A stretch of DNA of 64,000 nucleotides, from NCBI GenBank assembly GCA_947454155.1, contig CANGIT010000004.1:124001-188000 (forward strand). The letters run 5' to 3'. This DNA comes from Chitinophagaceae bacterium. GTDB taxonomy: Bacteria > Bacteroidota > Bacteroidia > Chitinophagales > Chitinophagaceae. This document shows, piece after piece, positions 25,020-34,707 of the stretch. A program made the position numbers and the translations under genes. Within the stretch, counting starts at the first letter, position 1. The number at the start of each line of letters is the position of its first letter. The notes beneath the pieces were generated by a model. It was not told the DNA's origin and searched no databases. It saw only the letters and a program-made list of their open reading frames with translations.

Positions 25020-26843
25020 ATGACCATGCAATTTAAACCGAAAGGATGGACCATTAAAATACTTCTGATGATAGTCTGCTTTTGGGGATATGCACTTCAA
25101 GCCCAAGACACCAAACATTCATCCGGAGGCATCCGTGTGGCCTATAGTTTCAGTGATTCTCTTGTGTCTCAGGATGTATTAAAGGAGTGGCTGCCTGTTA
25201 GTTTTAAAGACAGGTTCCAATGCCGTGAGCAACTAGGGATGATAAAATCAAAAATGCAACAACTTGGTTTTTTAGCCGCATCGATAGATACTGTTGTTCA
25301 AACTGATACGCTTTTGAAGGTCAAAATTTTCACTGGAGAGAAGTACAATCGTTTTGCTATACGTGTCAATTCAGTCGAAAATAGCATGGTGGTTGAAGAT
25401 GCATTGCATGAAGCCGAATTTCCTGATGTAATTACTTTGCCGGCTTGGACAACTGCCCAGGCTAAGTTGTTGCAGTTTTTTGAAAATTCCGGCTATCCGT
25501 TTGCAAGCATTGGATTAGACAGTGTGAGTTTTTCTCAACAGCAAGTATCTGCTGTTCTTCAAATTGACAAAGGTCCGTTATACAAGATCGACAGCATAAG
25601 TTTGAAGGGGGGCTTGAAACTGAATGATTTTTTTCTTCAGGAATACCTTGATATCCTTAATGGCAGCGCTTATTCTAAAAAGAAATTGAATGCAGTCGAT
25701 AAAAAATTATCTCAGCTTGCTTTTGCCACTGTCGTACAGCCTTCGGATGTCACCATGTTGGGGACAGGAGCCGTATTGAACGTTTATTTACAGCCCAAGA
25801 AGAACAGCCAGTTTAATGTATTGGTTGGGTTGCAGCCTTCTTCTGGAGGCGCTTCTAAAACATCGCTTACCGGCGATGCCCTTTTAAACCTGAAAAATCT
25901 TTTTGGCAAAGGAGAACGTATCGATTTCAAATGGCAGCAACTGCTGCCACACTCACCTCGGCTGAATCTTGGCTTCAACAAGCCATTTATTTTTCATACA
26001 AAATTTGGCTACGATTTCAATTTTGATTTGTACAAAAAAGACTCTGCTTACTTGACACTCAACATCAGGTCGGGCTTGGTGCTTACTCCTTCTGTAAGTC
26101 ATCAGGTCAACTTTTTTTTACAATGGCAGCAAAATTCTGTATTGCCGGGAGGTGTGGATACCACTAAAATTAAACAACAAAAAAAGTTGCCTGAGGTTAT
26201 TGACGTGCATGCCTTGAATGTAGGTCTGACCTGGAGTTGGAACAACACAGGACTTATAATTCTTCCACGAAAAGGCACCGAGTTCAATTTGACGGTTTTA
26301 TCTGGCAGCCGGAAAATTGAAAGCAACCAGGATATTCTGGCTATTAAAGATAGTACGGTGAATTATGCGCACCTGTATGATTCCATTAGGCTGAAATCAT
26401 TCCAAATCCGAATCATGGGGGATGCGGCACATTATTTCCCCATAAAAAAATCTACAGTTTGGAAAACAGGTTTGCAGTTTGGATGGTATTCAACAGCATC
26501 TTTTTTCAGCAATGACCTGTTTCAGATTGGTGGATTCAAGACGTTGAGAGGCTTCGATGAGGAAAGTATTTTTGCATCAAGGTATGTGGTATGGAGTAAT
26601 GAGTTGAGATTGCTTTTTGGTACCAACAGTTATCTTTCTTTTTTTGCAGATTGGGGGAAAACACGTTATGAAACCGGATCATTGAAAAGATTGAACAGAT
26701 TTGTTTCCGCTGGTGCCGGACTCATGTATGAAACCAAGGCGGGACTCCTTCAGGTGATTTATGCTGTAGGAAAAAGAAATGATGTGGATTTCAGTTTGGC
26801 CAATTCTTCCAAGATTCACTTCGGTTACATCAATTACTTTTGA
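25020..26843 (+). CDS. Omp85/BamA-TamA-family outer-membrane protein
   Basis: A 607-residue outer-membrane protein with a signal peptide (ILLMIVCFWGYALQAQ). The N-terminal half (about 40-260) contains POTRA-like segments, for example ITLPAWTTAQAKLLQFFENSGYPFA and KGPLYKIDSISLKGG. The C-terminal half is a beta barrel with the family hallmark RGF in FKTLRGFDEESIFASRY, and the chain ends IHFGYINYF with terminal Phe. Members insert or export outer-membrane proteins; this one is shorter than BamA, so it is better viewed as an accessory Omp85 (TamA-like). The next gene overlaps its stop. Confidence 0.85.
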   Translation: MTMQFKPKGWTIKILLMIVCFWGYALQAQDTKHSSGGIRVAYSFSDSLVSQDVLKEWLPVSFKDRFQCREQLGMIKSKMQQLGFLAASIDTVVQTDTLLKVKIFTGEKYNRFAIRVNSVENSMVVEDALHEAEFPDVITLPAWTTAQAKLLQFFENSGYPFASIGLDSVSFSQQQVSAVLQIDKGPLYKIDSISLKGGLKLNDFFLQEYLDILNGSAYSKKKLNAVDKKLSQLAFATVVQPSDVTMLGTGAVLNVYLQPKKNSQFNVLVGLQPSSGGASKTSLTGDALLNLKNLFGKGERIDFKWQQLLPHSPRLNLGFNKPFIFHTKFGYDFNFDLYKKDSAYLTLNIRSGLVLTPSVSHQVNFFLQWQQNSVLPGGVDTTKIKQQKKLPEVIDVHALNVGLTWSWNNTGLIILPRKGTEFNLTVLSGSRKIESNQDILAIKDSTVNYAHLYDSIRLKSFQIRIMGDAAHYFPIKKSTVWKTGLQFGWYSTASFFSNDLFQIGGFKTLRGFDEESIFASRYVVWSNELRLLFGTNSYLSFFADWGKTRYETGSLKRLNRFVSAGAGLMYETKAGLLQVIYAVGKRNDVDFSLANSSKIHFGYINYF

Positions 26844-27781
26844 TTATTTTTGAAAAAGCAACTTTTATTATTTTGAATCGCTGTATCTTTTTCTTATTCA
26901 TTTTTTTCTTTTCAATCACTGGCACAATGGGTCAGTCTTTAGATTCCTCGTCAAGTCGTAAGGATTCCCTCACTTCAACCAATGCTGATTCTGTGCATGC
27001 CGACAATAATAAAAAGTATACTTCATTTTTTAACGATTATGCTTTTTTTGACTCTATTCTTATAACAAGCCCTGTTTTATCATTAAGAAATGGAGTTGTT
27101 CCTGTGACGATGAAAGCCAGGACAAATCGACCTAAAGACAGTTTTTTTTACGTTCTTGTTTTTACCTTATTGATATTAGGGATTTTCAAAACAATTTTTG
27201 GAAGGTATTTCAATAATATGCTGAGGGTGTTTTTAAACACTTCACTCCGACAGAGTCAATTGACAGATCAGATGTTGCAATCCAAATCGGCTTCAGTTTT
27301 TTTCAGTATTCTCTTTTATCTGGTATCGGGCCAGTATTTATTTTATGCCTTGGCAGCAAAAGGCATCATGCCAAAAGACAGGTTGGATCTGATGTTCATT
27401 TGTGTTATTTCGGTTGGGTTCATTTTTATTGTTAAATCAATTGTGATCAGACTAGTAGGTTGGTTGACGGGAAATGGAGGAGACGCGATCCTTTATAATT
27501 TCATTGTATCACTTTCAAATAATATTCTTACACTTTTACTGCTGCCCCTTCTATTTCTGATAGCTTTTGCCGATACGCAAATAAAAGATGTGGCTATTGC
27601 CATTTCCTTCTTTTTTGTAGGAGCAGCTTATGTTTTCCGATATCTAAGAGCCTTTGGAAACTTGCAACGGCATCTGAAGGTGGGCACTTTTCATTTTTTA
27701 TTGTATATCATTTCAATTGAAATTCTTCCATTGATTTTGTTGTATAAAATCGCTTGGGATTTTTTAACCATTTATTTATAA
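26840..27781 (+). CDS. DUF4271 membrane protein
   Basis: A 313-residue protein of the Bacteroidota-specific DUF4271 family. A signal-like hydrophobic segment (CIFFLFIFFFSITGTMGQ), a short polar region rich in Ser/Asp, and from about residue 98 some six membrane helices. No ATG is available at the N-terminus: TTG 26840 overlaps the preceding stop as TTGA, which favours translational coupling; TTG 26873 is an alternative start. The gene sits directly before hemD, suggesting a link to haem or the envelope, but no function is known. Confidence 0.75.
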   Translation: MIIFEKATFIILNRCIFFLFIFFFSITGTMGQSLDSSSSRKDSLTSTNADSVHADNNKKYTSFFNDYAFFDSILITSPVLSLRNGVVPVTMKARTNRPKDSFFYVLVFTLLILGIFKTIFGRYFNNMLRVFLNTSLRQSQLTDQMLQSKSASVFFSILFYLVSGQYLFYALAAKGIMPKDRLDLMFICVISVGFIFIVKSIVIRLVGWLTGNGGDAILYNFIVSLSNNILTLLLLPLLFLIAFADTQIKDVAIAISFFFVGAAYVFRYLRAFGNLQRHLKVGTFHFLLYIISIEILPLILLYKIAWDFLTIYL

Positions 27782-27786
27782 CTTTG
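27754..27786 (+). promoter_or_regulatory. Candidate hemD promoter
   Basis: TTG at 27754-27756 and TAACTTTG at 27779-27786, spaced by 22 bases, fit the Bacteroidota consensus. It overlaps the end of the DUF4271 gene and would start transcription about 17 bases before the hemD ATG. Confidence 0.6.
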
Positions 27787-27808
27787 CACAACAATCGGAA
27801 GTTAAAGT

Positions 27809-28600
27809 ATGACCAAGAAGGATGTTAAAAAATCTGTATCTGCCATTAAGCCGATTAAAAAGATACTGATCACTCAACCCAGGCCCGAAGGAGCAAAATC
27901 GCCTTATTTTGATTTGGCCGTTAAATATGGGCTTTCATTGGATTTTCATCCTTTCATCACTGTAGAACCAGTTCCTGCCAAAGATTTTCGTAAACAAAAA
28001 ATTGATATCTCAGCCTACACGGCGGTTATTTTCACCAGTAGAAACGCTATTGATCATTTTTTCAGAATTTGTGAAGAAATGAAAATTTCCATTTCTCAGG
28101 ATACAAAATATTTCTGCATCACAGAATCTGTAGCACTCTATCTTCAGAAATTTATACTTTACCGCAAGCGCAAGGTTTTTTATGGCGCAGACGGACACAA
28201 CAAAAGTTTGTTCGACGTGATCAATAAACACAAGAACAATGAAAAATTCCTTTATCCCTGCTCTGAATCTTTCGACAGCGAAATCACCAATTGGCTGAAG
28301 AACAACAATTGTGGTTACGCCACACCGGTGCTTTACAAAATAGTCAGCAACGATGTGAAGGCGGTTGTAGAAAAAAATTACGATGTGATTTGTTTCTTCA
28401 CGCCAGGCGGAGTTAAAAGTTTATTGGAAAACTTTCCTAAATACAAACAGAACGACACCAAAATCGCTGCATTTGGAGCCAACACTTTCAAAGCCGTTGA
28501 GGATGCAGGGTTGACACTTGATATCAAAGCTCCTGTTCCACAATCGCCAAGCATGGTAACCGCCTTGGATAATTATTTAAAAGCTTTGCCAAAAAAATAA
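27809..28600 (+). CDS. hemD: Uroporphyrinogen-III synthase
   Basis: Closes hydroxymethylbilane to uroporphyrinogen III, the branch point to haem, sirohaem and cobalamin. At 263 residues it has two alternating half-domains typical of HemD: the first strand KKILITQPRPEGAKS, the hallmark AVIFTSRNAIDHFF, and later VICFFTPGGVKSLLENFP and KIAAFGANTFKAVEDAGL. A lysine-rich stretch precedes the fold. It is next to DUF4271 and close to hemW, so haem genes cluster here. Confidence 0.9.
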   Translation: MTKKDVKKSVSAIKPIKKILITQPRPEGAKSPYFDLAVKYGLSLDFHPFITVEPVPAKDFRKQKIDISAYTAVIFTSRNAIDHFFRICEEMKISISQDTKYFCITESVALYLQKFILYRKRKVFYGADGHNKSLFDVINKHKNNEKFLYPCSESFDSEITNWLKNNNCGYATPVLYKIVSNDVKAVVEKNYDVICFFTPGGVKSLLENFPKYKQNDTKIAAFGANTFKAVEDAGLTLDIKAPVPQSPSMVTALDNYLKALPKK

Positions 28601-28697
28601 TGCTTTCGGCATTTTGATTCGCCAGTTAGAAATGCTTTTGTTTCTGTAACAACTTTATTGCTTTTAGAATTTCCAAAACACACTCAATTTTGTTGCC

Positions 28698-30731
28698 ATG
28701 AACTCTTCTTATACGAATGAATTGATTCATGAGTCGAGCCCTTATTTGCTCTCTCATGCCCACAATCCGGTTGATTGGCTTCCTTGGGGAACACAAGCTT
28801 TGCAACTGGCTGCTAATAATCAAAAGCCAATATTGTTGAGTATTGGCTATTCTGCTTGCCATTGGTGTCATGTGATGGAAAAAGAAAGTTTTGCTGATCC
28901 TCATAGCGCTGCTTTTATGAACAAGTATTTTGTCAATATAAAAGTGGATCGTGAAGAGAGGCCGGATATCGACCAGATTTACATGGATGCGGTACAAAAA
29001 CTTACAGGTTCAGGAGGATGGCCATTGAATGTGTTTCTGACACCAGAAGGAAAACCATTTTACGGAGGTACTTATTTCCCCCCTCAACCCATGCATGGAC
29101 GTGCATCCTGGATGGATGTGCTTTCTTATATCAGTGACATCTGGACCAATAAAAATGATCTGGTGTTGCAGCAGGCTGATACACTTATTTCATCTTTATT
29201 ACAGTCAGTCAATCGATTTTCTCATCAAGTTGATAATGAAAATCAAATCCTGGGGTTTTCTGCAAATGATATGCTACAGTGTAAGAATAATGTGATGTCA
29301 ATTGCAGACAAAATAAATGGTGGATTTGGAAACGCACCCAAATTTCCACAGTTCCTCACCCTTCAATTTTTAATGGCCTATGGCTACAATTGTAAAGATG
29401 AAGAATCAACAGCACATGCGTTATTGTCTCTTAGAAAAATGGTATGTGGTGGAATTTACGATCAGTTGGGAGGTGGGTTGTCAAGATATAGCACTGATGA
29501 CGAATGGCTTGTGCCTCACTTTGAAAAAATGCTCTATGACAATGCGATGCTGATTCATACCCTTAGTGAAGCGTATCAGATCTCCAATGACGAAGAGTTT
29601 AAGAAAGGCATACATGAAACGATTGAATTTTGTGATCGAGAATTGAAGTCATCTGTAGGCGCCTATTATTCTTCAATAGATGCGGACAGTGAAGGGGAGG
29701 AAGGCCGTTACTATGTTTGGAATGAATCTGAAATAAAATCAATAGCTGGGGAAGATTATGATATAGCCGTTGCTTATTGGAATGTGACTGCCCGTGGAAA
29801 TTGGGAGGATGTCAATGTGTTAAACAGGAGGAGTTCAATCGCCTTTAAAACTGCAGAAACAGATCTGGGAAAAGAAAAGTTGAACAACCTGAAAAAAAAG
29901 CTATTGTCGCACAGGGAAAACAGAGTGAGGCCATCAAAAGATACAAAGCTGATTTTATCCTGGAATGCCATGATGATAATAGCATTAAGTAAAGCCGGCG
30001 CTGCGCTGAATGAAACAAAATACAGGCAAAAAGCAGAAGCGCTTTTTGATTCCATCGATTTGATATTTAGAATCAATGATTGCCATTATAGCCATACTGA
30101 TAACAAAAGGGGAGGAGCTCCCATCGCGTTTCTTGACGACTATGCGCTTTTGATTGAGGCTTGTTTGTGTCTGCAAGAGATAACAGGAAATCAAAAGTAT
30201 ATTGATAAAGCCGTTGACTTATTGAATTATGTTGATTCGAATTTTCAAGGCGATTCATTTTATAATTACAGTCATCGACTACAAAAAGATACCATTTACA
30301 ACAACGTTGATTTGTATGATTTGACCATCCCTTCAGGCAACAGCACAATGGCAAAAGTGTTGCTGCAATTGGGGTTGATTACAGACAATATCAAATGGAA
30401 ACAACATTCACTGAGGATGTTGAGCCACATGAGAAAAGCCATCCAGTCTCATCCGCTTTCTTTATCAAATTGGGCATTGATTGCTTTGATGGAATATAAA
30501 GGAATCAAAGAAATTGTAGTAACAGGGCTGGATTATTTGAAGGTATTGCATGAAATCAATGCGCTGTACTTACCGCCAAGAGTTATTCAATCATCGGATG
30601 TGGAAAAGTCATACCCTTTGTTGAAAAGTAAAGCGTACAACTTTGACCCTTTGATATATGTTTGCGAAAATTTTTCCTGTAAAAAACCCTTAAAAGGTCT
30701 TGATGAGTTCATTATTGCCGTCGAAAATTAA
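28698..30731 (+). CDS. DUF255 / YyaL-type thioredoxin-domain protein
   Basis: A 677-residue cytoplasmic protein of the YyaL/SPATA20 family. The N-terminal thioredoxin fold has the CxxC motif in [16 protein letters not shown] (about 52-67) and [12 protein letters not shown]. The remainder is an (alpha/alpha)6 barrel of N-acylglucosamine-epimerase type, with [31 protein letters not shown] and SWNAMMI. There is no signal peptide. The reaction is unknown. It stands alone with 97 bases upstream and 157 bases downstream. Confidence 0.88.
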   Translation: MNSSYTNELIHESSPYLLSHAHNPVDWLPWGTQALQLAANNQKPILLSIGYSACHWCHVMEKESFADPHSAAFMNKYFVNIKVDREERPDIDQIYMDAVQKLTGSGGWPLNVFLTPEGKPFYGGTYFPPQPMHGRASWMDVLSYISDIWTNKNDLVLQQADTLISSLLQSVNRFSHQVDNENQILGFSANDMLQCKNNVMSIADKINGGFGNAPKFPQFLTLQFLMAYGYNCKDEESTAHALLSLRKMVCGGIYDQLGGGLSRYSTDDEWLVPHFEKMLYDNAMLIHTLSEAYQISNDEEFKKGIHETIEFCDRELKSSVGAYYSSIDADSEGEEGRYYVWNESEIKSIAGEDYDIAVAYWNVTARGNWEDVNVLNRRSSIAFKTAETDLGKEKLNNLKKKLLSHRENRVRPSKDTKLILSWNAMMIIALSKAGAALNETKYRQKAEALFDSIDLIFRINDCHYSHTDNKRGGAPIAFLDDYALLIEACLCLQEITGNQKYIDKAVDLLNYVDSNFQGDSFYNYSHRLQKDTIYNNVDLYDLTIPSGNSTMAKVLLQLGLITDNIKWKQHSLRMLSHMRKAIQSHPLSLSNWALIALMEYKGIKEIVVTGLDYLKVLHEINALYLPPRVIQSSDVEKSYPLLKSKAYNFDPLIYVCENFSCKKPLKGLDEFIIAVEN

Positions 30732-30838
30732 TTGGTTTTAACATTTTCATTAACAATATTTGAATAATTTAGACGTTTCTAGAAAAAAGGTTCGGTTTTT
30801 GCAGTAAAAAAACTCGATTCATCGAATCCAATTTTGAA

Positions 30839-30865
30839 TTTGAATAATAATTATCATTACATTTG
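30839..30865 (+). promoter_or_regulatory. Promoter of the gldKLMN operon
   Basis: TACATTTG at 30858-30865 matches the -7 consensus exactly. TTG boxes lie at 30839-30841 (16-base spacer) and 30834-30836 (21-base spacer); the second spacing fits the usual 17-23. The predicted start is about 20 bases before the gldK ATG. Confidence 0.7.
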
Positions 30866-30888
30866 CCAACACCCACAAAGTACAAAAA

Positions 30889-32187
30889 ATGATGAAAAGG
30901 TTTTTTTACCTGATAGCCGCTGCGGCTATCATATCCGGCTCTACCAGTTGCAACCTCTTGGGAGGTAAAGGCGGTTCGTCCAATTCAGTACCCAATGATG
31001 GACAATTACATGGAGTTTCACCAGATACTAAATGGACGCCAACACGTCCTCCTGGTATGGTTTATGTTGCTCCTGGAACATTTCATATGGGACCCAGTGA
31101 CGAGGATGTCAACTACTCTTTCACCGCAAGAAACAAATCTGTCTCCATCAGTGGGTTTTGGATGGATGCCACAGAGGTTACCAATAACGAATATCGTCAG
31201 TTTACCAATTGGGTACGTGATTCAATTGCAGCAAAATTGATGGGATATGTTAAGCAAGGACAGGATGGAAATGAATATGTTGATTGGACAAAGGTGAAAA
31301 CCATTAAATGGGGTGATAAATCAACTATTGAAAAAATTGATGCCATCATTGTAACCCCAGACAATCGTATTTTTGGCAAAAAAGAACTGGATGCCAACAA
31401 AATTGTATACCAGTCAGAAGTATTTGACTTCAAAGCTGCAGCCCAAAACAGAGACGAAACTGTTCCACGTTCTGCATTTATCATCAAAACACAGGTTAAA
31501 GTGTATCCGGATTCATTATGTTGGGTAAGAGACTTCGCTTATTCTTACAATGAACCAATGGCTAAGAAATATTACAATCACCCCGCTTATGGTAACTACC
31601 CTGTTGTCGGAGTGAATTGGAAACAGGCTACTGCATTCTGCGAATGGCGTACACACTACCTCAATGCATTCCTTCAATCTAAAAAAAGAGCTGAAGAATC
31701 AGACTTCAGACTTCCTACAGAAGCGCAATGGGAATATGCTGCAAGAGGCGGTTTGTCACAGTCGCCTTATCCTTGGGGTGGTCCTTATTTAAGAAATAAA
31801 AAAGGTTGTTTGTTAGCCAACTTCAAACCCGGAAGAGGTAACTATCCCGAAGATGGTGGATTCTATACAGTACGTGCGGATGCATATTGGCCTAATGCTT
31901 TTGGATTATACAACATGGCAGGAAATGTTGCTGAATGGACCGGCTCTCTGTACTACGAAGGCGGTTACAACATGCAACATGATATGAATCCTGATATTCG
32001 TTGGAACGCCAAAAGTTCAGATCCTCCCCGCATGAAACGTAAAGTGGTTCGCGGTGGAAGTTGGAAAGATGTTGGACACTTTTTACAAACCAGTACACGT
32101 GCCTATGAATATATGGACACTTCAAAATCTTACATTGGATTCCGTTGTGTACTTGATCTGCCACCTTCTGGCCTCAACAGAAGATAA
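30889..32187 (+). CDS. gldK: Gliding/type IX secretion lipoprotein GldK (PorK)
   Basis: With GldN it forms the periplasmic ring under the outer membrane of the type IX secretion system. The 432-residue protein has a lipoprotein signal (lipobox SGSTSC, Cys about 21) and a formylglycine-generating-enzyme-like fold: GMVYVAPGTFHMGPSDED, EVTNNEYRQF, RLPTEAQWEYAARGG, GLYNMAGNVAEW and VVRGGSW. The fold is structural rather than enzymatic in GldK. It heads gldK-gldL-gldM-gldN. A long hairpin lies in the gap before gldL. Confidence 0.95.
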   Translation: MMKRFFYLIAAAAIISGSTSCNLLGGKGGSSNSVPNDGQLHGVSPDTKWTPTRPPGMVYVAPGTFHMGPSDEDVNYSFTARNKSVSISGFWMDATEVTNNEYRQFTNWVRDSIAAKLMGYVKQGQDGNEYVDWTKVKTIKWGDKSTIEKIDAIIVTPDNRIFGKKELDANKIVYQSEVFDFKAAAQNRDETVPRSAFIIKTQVKVYPDSLCWVRDFAYSYNEPMAKKYYNHPAYGNYPVVGVNWKQATAFCEWRTHYLNAFLQSKKRAEESDFRLPTEAQWEYAARGGLSQSPYPWGGPYLRNKKGCLLANFKPGRGNYPEDGGFYTVRADAYWPNAFGLYNMAGNVAEWTGSLYYEGGYNMQHDMNPDIRWNAKSSDPPRMKRKVVRGGSWKDVGHFLQTSTRAYEYMDTSKSYIGFRCVLDLPPSGLNRR

Positions 32188-32230
32188 TTTTCAACTATAG
32201 AAAAATTCTAACTAATTCTTACTGAAATAA

Positions 32231-32269
32231 ATAACCCATCCTGGAGTGTAAAGCTGAAGGGTGGGTTAT
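32231..32269 (+). promoter_or_regulatory. Stem-loop between gldK and gldL
   Basis: A 12-base stem (ATAACCCATCCT / AGGGTGGGTTAT, one G-U pair) with a 15-base loop. No U tract follows. It could be a weak terminator, an RNase processing site or a stabiliser that sets the ratio of the ring protein GldK to the motor proteins GldLM. Confidence 0.6.
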
Positions 32270-32324
32270 CTCAAATAATACATCTCAACCTTTTTTAACT
32301 CAAACCTTAAAAATTAAAAAAAAC

Positions 32325-33080
32325 ATGTCTTCAGTTAAAATCAACCCTAAACTCAGTAAATGGATGGACGTTGCAGTATCAATGGCTGCGGCAGTAGTTA
32401 TCTTTGGTGCATTACAGAAAATTCTCCACACCGCTTTAGCGGATTTGTTCCTTCAAATCGGACTTTATACTGAGGCCGCCATTTTTGCTATGTATGGTTT
32501 CATATATATCGGCGCTCCAATTGTTGAAGATCATGCTGCACATCCTGCAAAACCAATGGGAAGTGCTTTGGATTCTATGGACAAAATGATGAAAGACGCA
32601 GATATCACTCCTGCCAACCTGAAAAAATTGAGCGAAGGATTCCAGAAATTGGGTACTTCAGTTGCCGGTATCGCAGACGTTAGTGATGTAGTAAAATCTA
32701 CAAGCGATTTTGGTGCTAAAACCAAAGAAGCTACAGCTGCAATAGGTTCTATGTCAGCAGCATTCACCAGCAGTGCGGCTACAATGGGTTCATTCAACAA
32801 TGCTGCAGAAAGTGCAAAAGGTTTCCATGAGCAAGTACAGGTATTGACTAAAAATCTGGGTTCTTTGAATACTATTTATGAATTGGAATTGAAAGAAAGC
32901 AACAGCCATTTGAAAGCGTTGAACAATTTCTATGGTAAATTGGCTGAAGCCAGCAATGCAATGACCAGCAGCGTTGAAGATGCAACTAAAGTGAAAGATC
33001 AAATTGCTGCTTTGGCTGGCAACTTGAGCAAACTGAATGGCGTTTATGGCAATATGCTGAATGCAATGCAGGGTAGATAA
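32325..33080 (+). CDS. gldL: Type IX secretion/gliding motor protein GldL (PorL)
   Basis: Inner-membrane stator that, with GldM, converts proton flow to motion. At 251 residues it has two N-terminal membrane helices (about 15-32 and 41-60) and a cytoplasmic helical tail. A glutamate lies inside the second helix (Glu50, in LYTEAAIFAMYGF), the position of the essential proton-pathway glutamate known from GldL. The tail is Ala/Ser/Lys rich and coiled-coil-like. Third-codon and sequence style are like its neighbours. Confidence 0.95.
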   Translation: MSSVKINPKLSKWMDVAVSMAAAVVIFGALQKILHTALADLFLQIGLYTEAAIFAMYGFIYIGAPIVEDHAAHPAKPMGSALDSMDKMMKDADITPANLKKLSEGFQKLGTSVAGIADVSDVVKSTSDFGAKTKEATAAIGSMSAAFTSSAATMGSFNNAAESAKGFHEQVQVLTKNLGSLNTIYELELKESNSHLKALNNFYGKLAEASNAMTSSVEDATKVKDQIAALAGNLSKLNGVYGNMLNAMQGR

Positions 33081-33149
33081 TCTGTAAAAGATTGATCAAC
33101 CATATTTCAATCCAAACAATATTCATAAAAATAATTAATATAAATAGTT

Positions 33150-34694
33150 ATGGCTTTACCCGCAGAGCCCCGGCAGAAGATGATCAACCTGATGTACCTG
33201 GTGCTTACAGCGTTGTTGGCACTCAACGTATCATCAGAGATTCTCAATGCCTTTAAAGTAGTAGATAAGAGTTTGGTTACTTCAAATGAAAATCTCGCTT
33301 CGGCTAACAATACGCTTTACACATCATTGGACGCAAAATTGAAAGATCCAATGACTTCAGAAAAAGCAAAACCTTGGAATGAAAAAGCAATGATTGCTAA
33401 AAAGAATTCTGAGGATATGTTCAAATTCATCGAGCAACTGAAAGTCGACCTCAAAAAAGAAGCCGGCGAACATCTCGAAGATGGTGTGATGAAATACAAA
33501 GAAGATGATCTGGAAGCAGCTACCCGTTTATTCGGAGATGGAAAAGACGGAAAAGCGCAAGGAAAAGTGCTCAGAGAAAAACTCAATGCCTACAGACAAT
33601 CCATGTTAGGTATTGACAAGTCAATTTCTGATGAATTTTCCAAAACACTTGCCGTAGATAACATTGAAGAAAAAGTTACGATTCTTGATCCTCATGGCAA
33701 ACCAAAAGAAGTAGATTTCACCAATCTTTACTTCCATATGACGCCAACTGTAGCGGCATTGACCTTGCTCAGCAAATTCCAAAATAACGTAAAGAACGCA
33801 GAAAACCAGGTGGTAACTTATTGTCACAACCAAGTAGGTGCTGTTAAAGTTGTTTACGATCAGTTCGCTGCATTGGTGGGCCAGTCTTCCAACTATGTAA
33901 TGCCAGGTGAAGAAATGGAAATTACTGCCGGTGTGGGTGCTTATTCTAAAGCAGCACAACCACAAATTACTATCAATGGTTCTTCTATGCCAGTTGCTGA
34001 AGACGGAAGAGCTTCTTCTAAATTCAAAGTGAGTGGTTCAGGTTCTAGAACGGTTCCTGTAAGTGTTACCTACACAAAACCTGACGGAACTAAAGAAACT
34101 AAAACATTTGATGTTAAGTACACTGTTGGTACTCCTGGTGGTGCTGCGGTAATGCCTGACAAAATGAATGTATTTTATATTGGGGTCGACAATCCTGTGA
34201 CCATCGGTTCTCCAACAGGTTGGGACAGAACTACTGTTTCTGTTACCAATGCCACCATCACTGGTAACGGATCAAACCGTATTGTTCGTCCTGCAAATAC
34301 TCCAGGACAAAAAGCAATCATCACCGTTAACGCTGATAAGAAACCAACAACTTTCGAGTTCAGAATAAAAAGAATTCCAGATCCTATCTTCAAAATAGGT
34401 TCCGGTAAGCCTAGAATTACTGCTGTTGAATTTAAAACACAACAATATTGCCGTGCAGATTTGGAAAACTTTGATTTTGATTTGAAATTCAACGTTATTA
34501 GTGCTACTGTTTATTTCTCTGGTGCTAATTTCACCAGCGTTCAACAAGCACAATTGCAAGGAAACAGTTTGGCATCTCTACAAAATTTGATGTCAAAATC
34601 TGGCCCTGGCACTTCTATCACATTTGACAACATCAAGGTTCAAGGTCCTGATGGCCCCAGAACTATCGATGGTAGATCCTTTACCCTCTATTAA
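33150..34694 (+). CDS. gldM: Type IX secretion/gliding motor protein GldM (PorM)
   Basis: Inner-membrane-anchored periplasmic shaft that joins the GldL motor to the GldKN ring. The 514-residue chain has a single N-terminal membrane helix (about 12-28, LMYLVLTALLALNV) after the typical AEPRQKMINL, a long helical domain (D1, about 35-220) and beta-rich domains D2-D4 (about 220-514, with PGEEMEITAGVGAYS and the conserved end VQGPDGPRTIDGRSFTLY). It follows gldL by 69 bases and precedes gldN by 13. Confidence 0.95.
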   Translation: MALPAEPRQKMINLMYLVLTALLALNVSSEILNAFKVVDKSLVTSNENLASANNTLYTSLDAKLKDPMTSEKAKPWNEKAMIAKKNSEDMFKFIEQLKVDLKKEAGEHLEDGVMKYKEDDLEAATRLFGDGKDGKAQGKVLREKLNAYRQSMLGIDKSISDEFSKTLAVDNIEEKVTILDPHGKPKEVDFTNLYFHMTPTVAALTLLSKFQNNVKNAENQVVTYCHNQVGAVKVVYDQFAALVGQSSNYVMPGEEMEITAGVGAYSKAAQPQITINGSSMPVAEDGRASSKFKVSGSGSRTVPVSVTYTKPDGTKETKTFDVKYTVGTPGGAAVMPDKMNVFYIGVDNPVTIGSPTGWDRTTVSVTNATITGNGSNRIVRPANTPGQKAIITVNADKKPTTFEFRIKRIPDPIFKIGSGKPRITAVEFKTQQYCRADLENFDFDLKFNVISATVYFSGANFTSVQQAQLQGNSLASLQNLMSKSGPGTSITFDNIKVQGPDGPRTIDGRSFTLY

Positions 34695-34707
34695 AATTTA
34701 ATATTTT

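Noticed and set aside
24990..25118. N-terminal extension of hemW
   Set aside because: Overlaps the divergent Omp85 gene and its signal peptide, and is not part of the known HemW fold.
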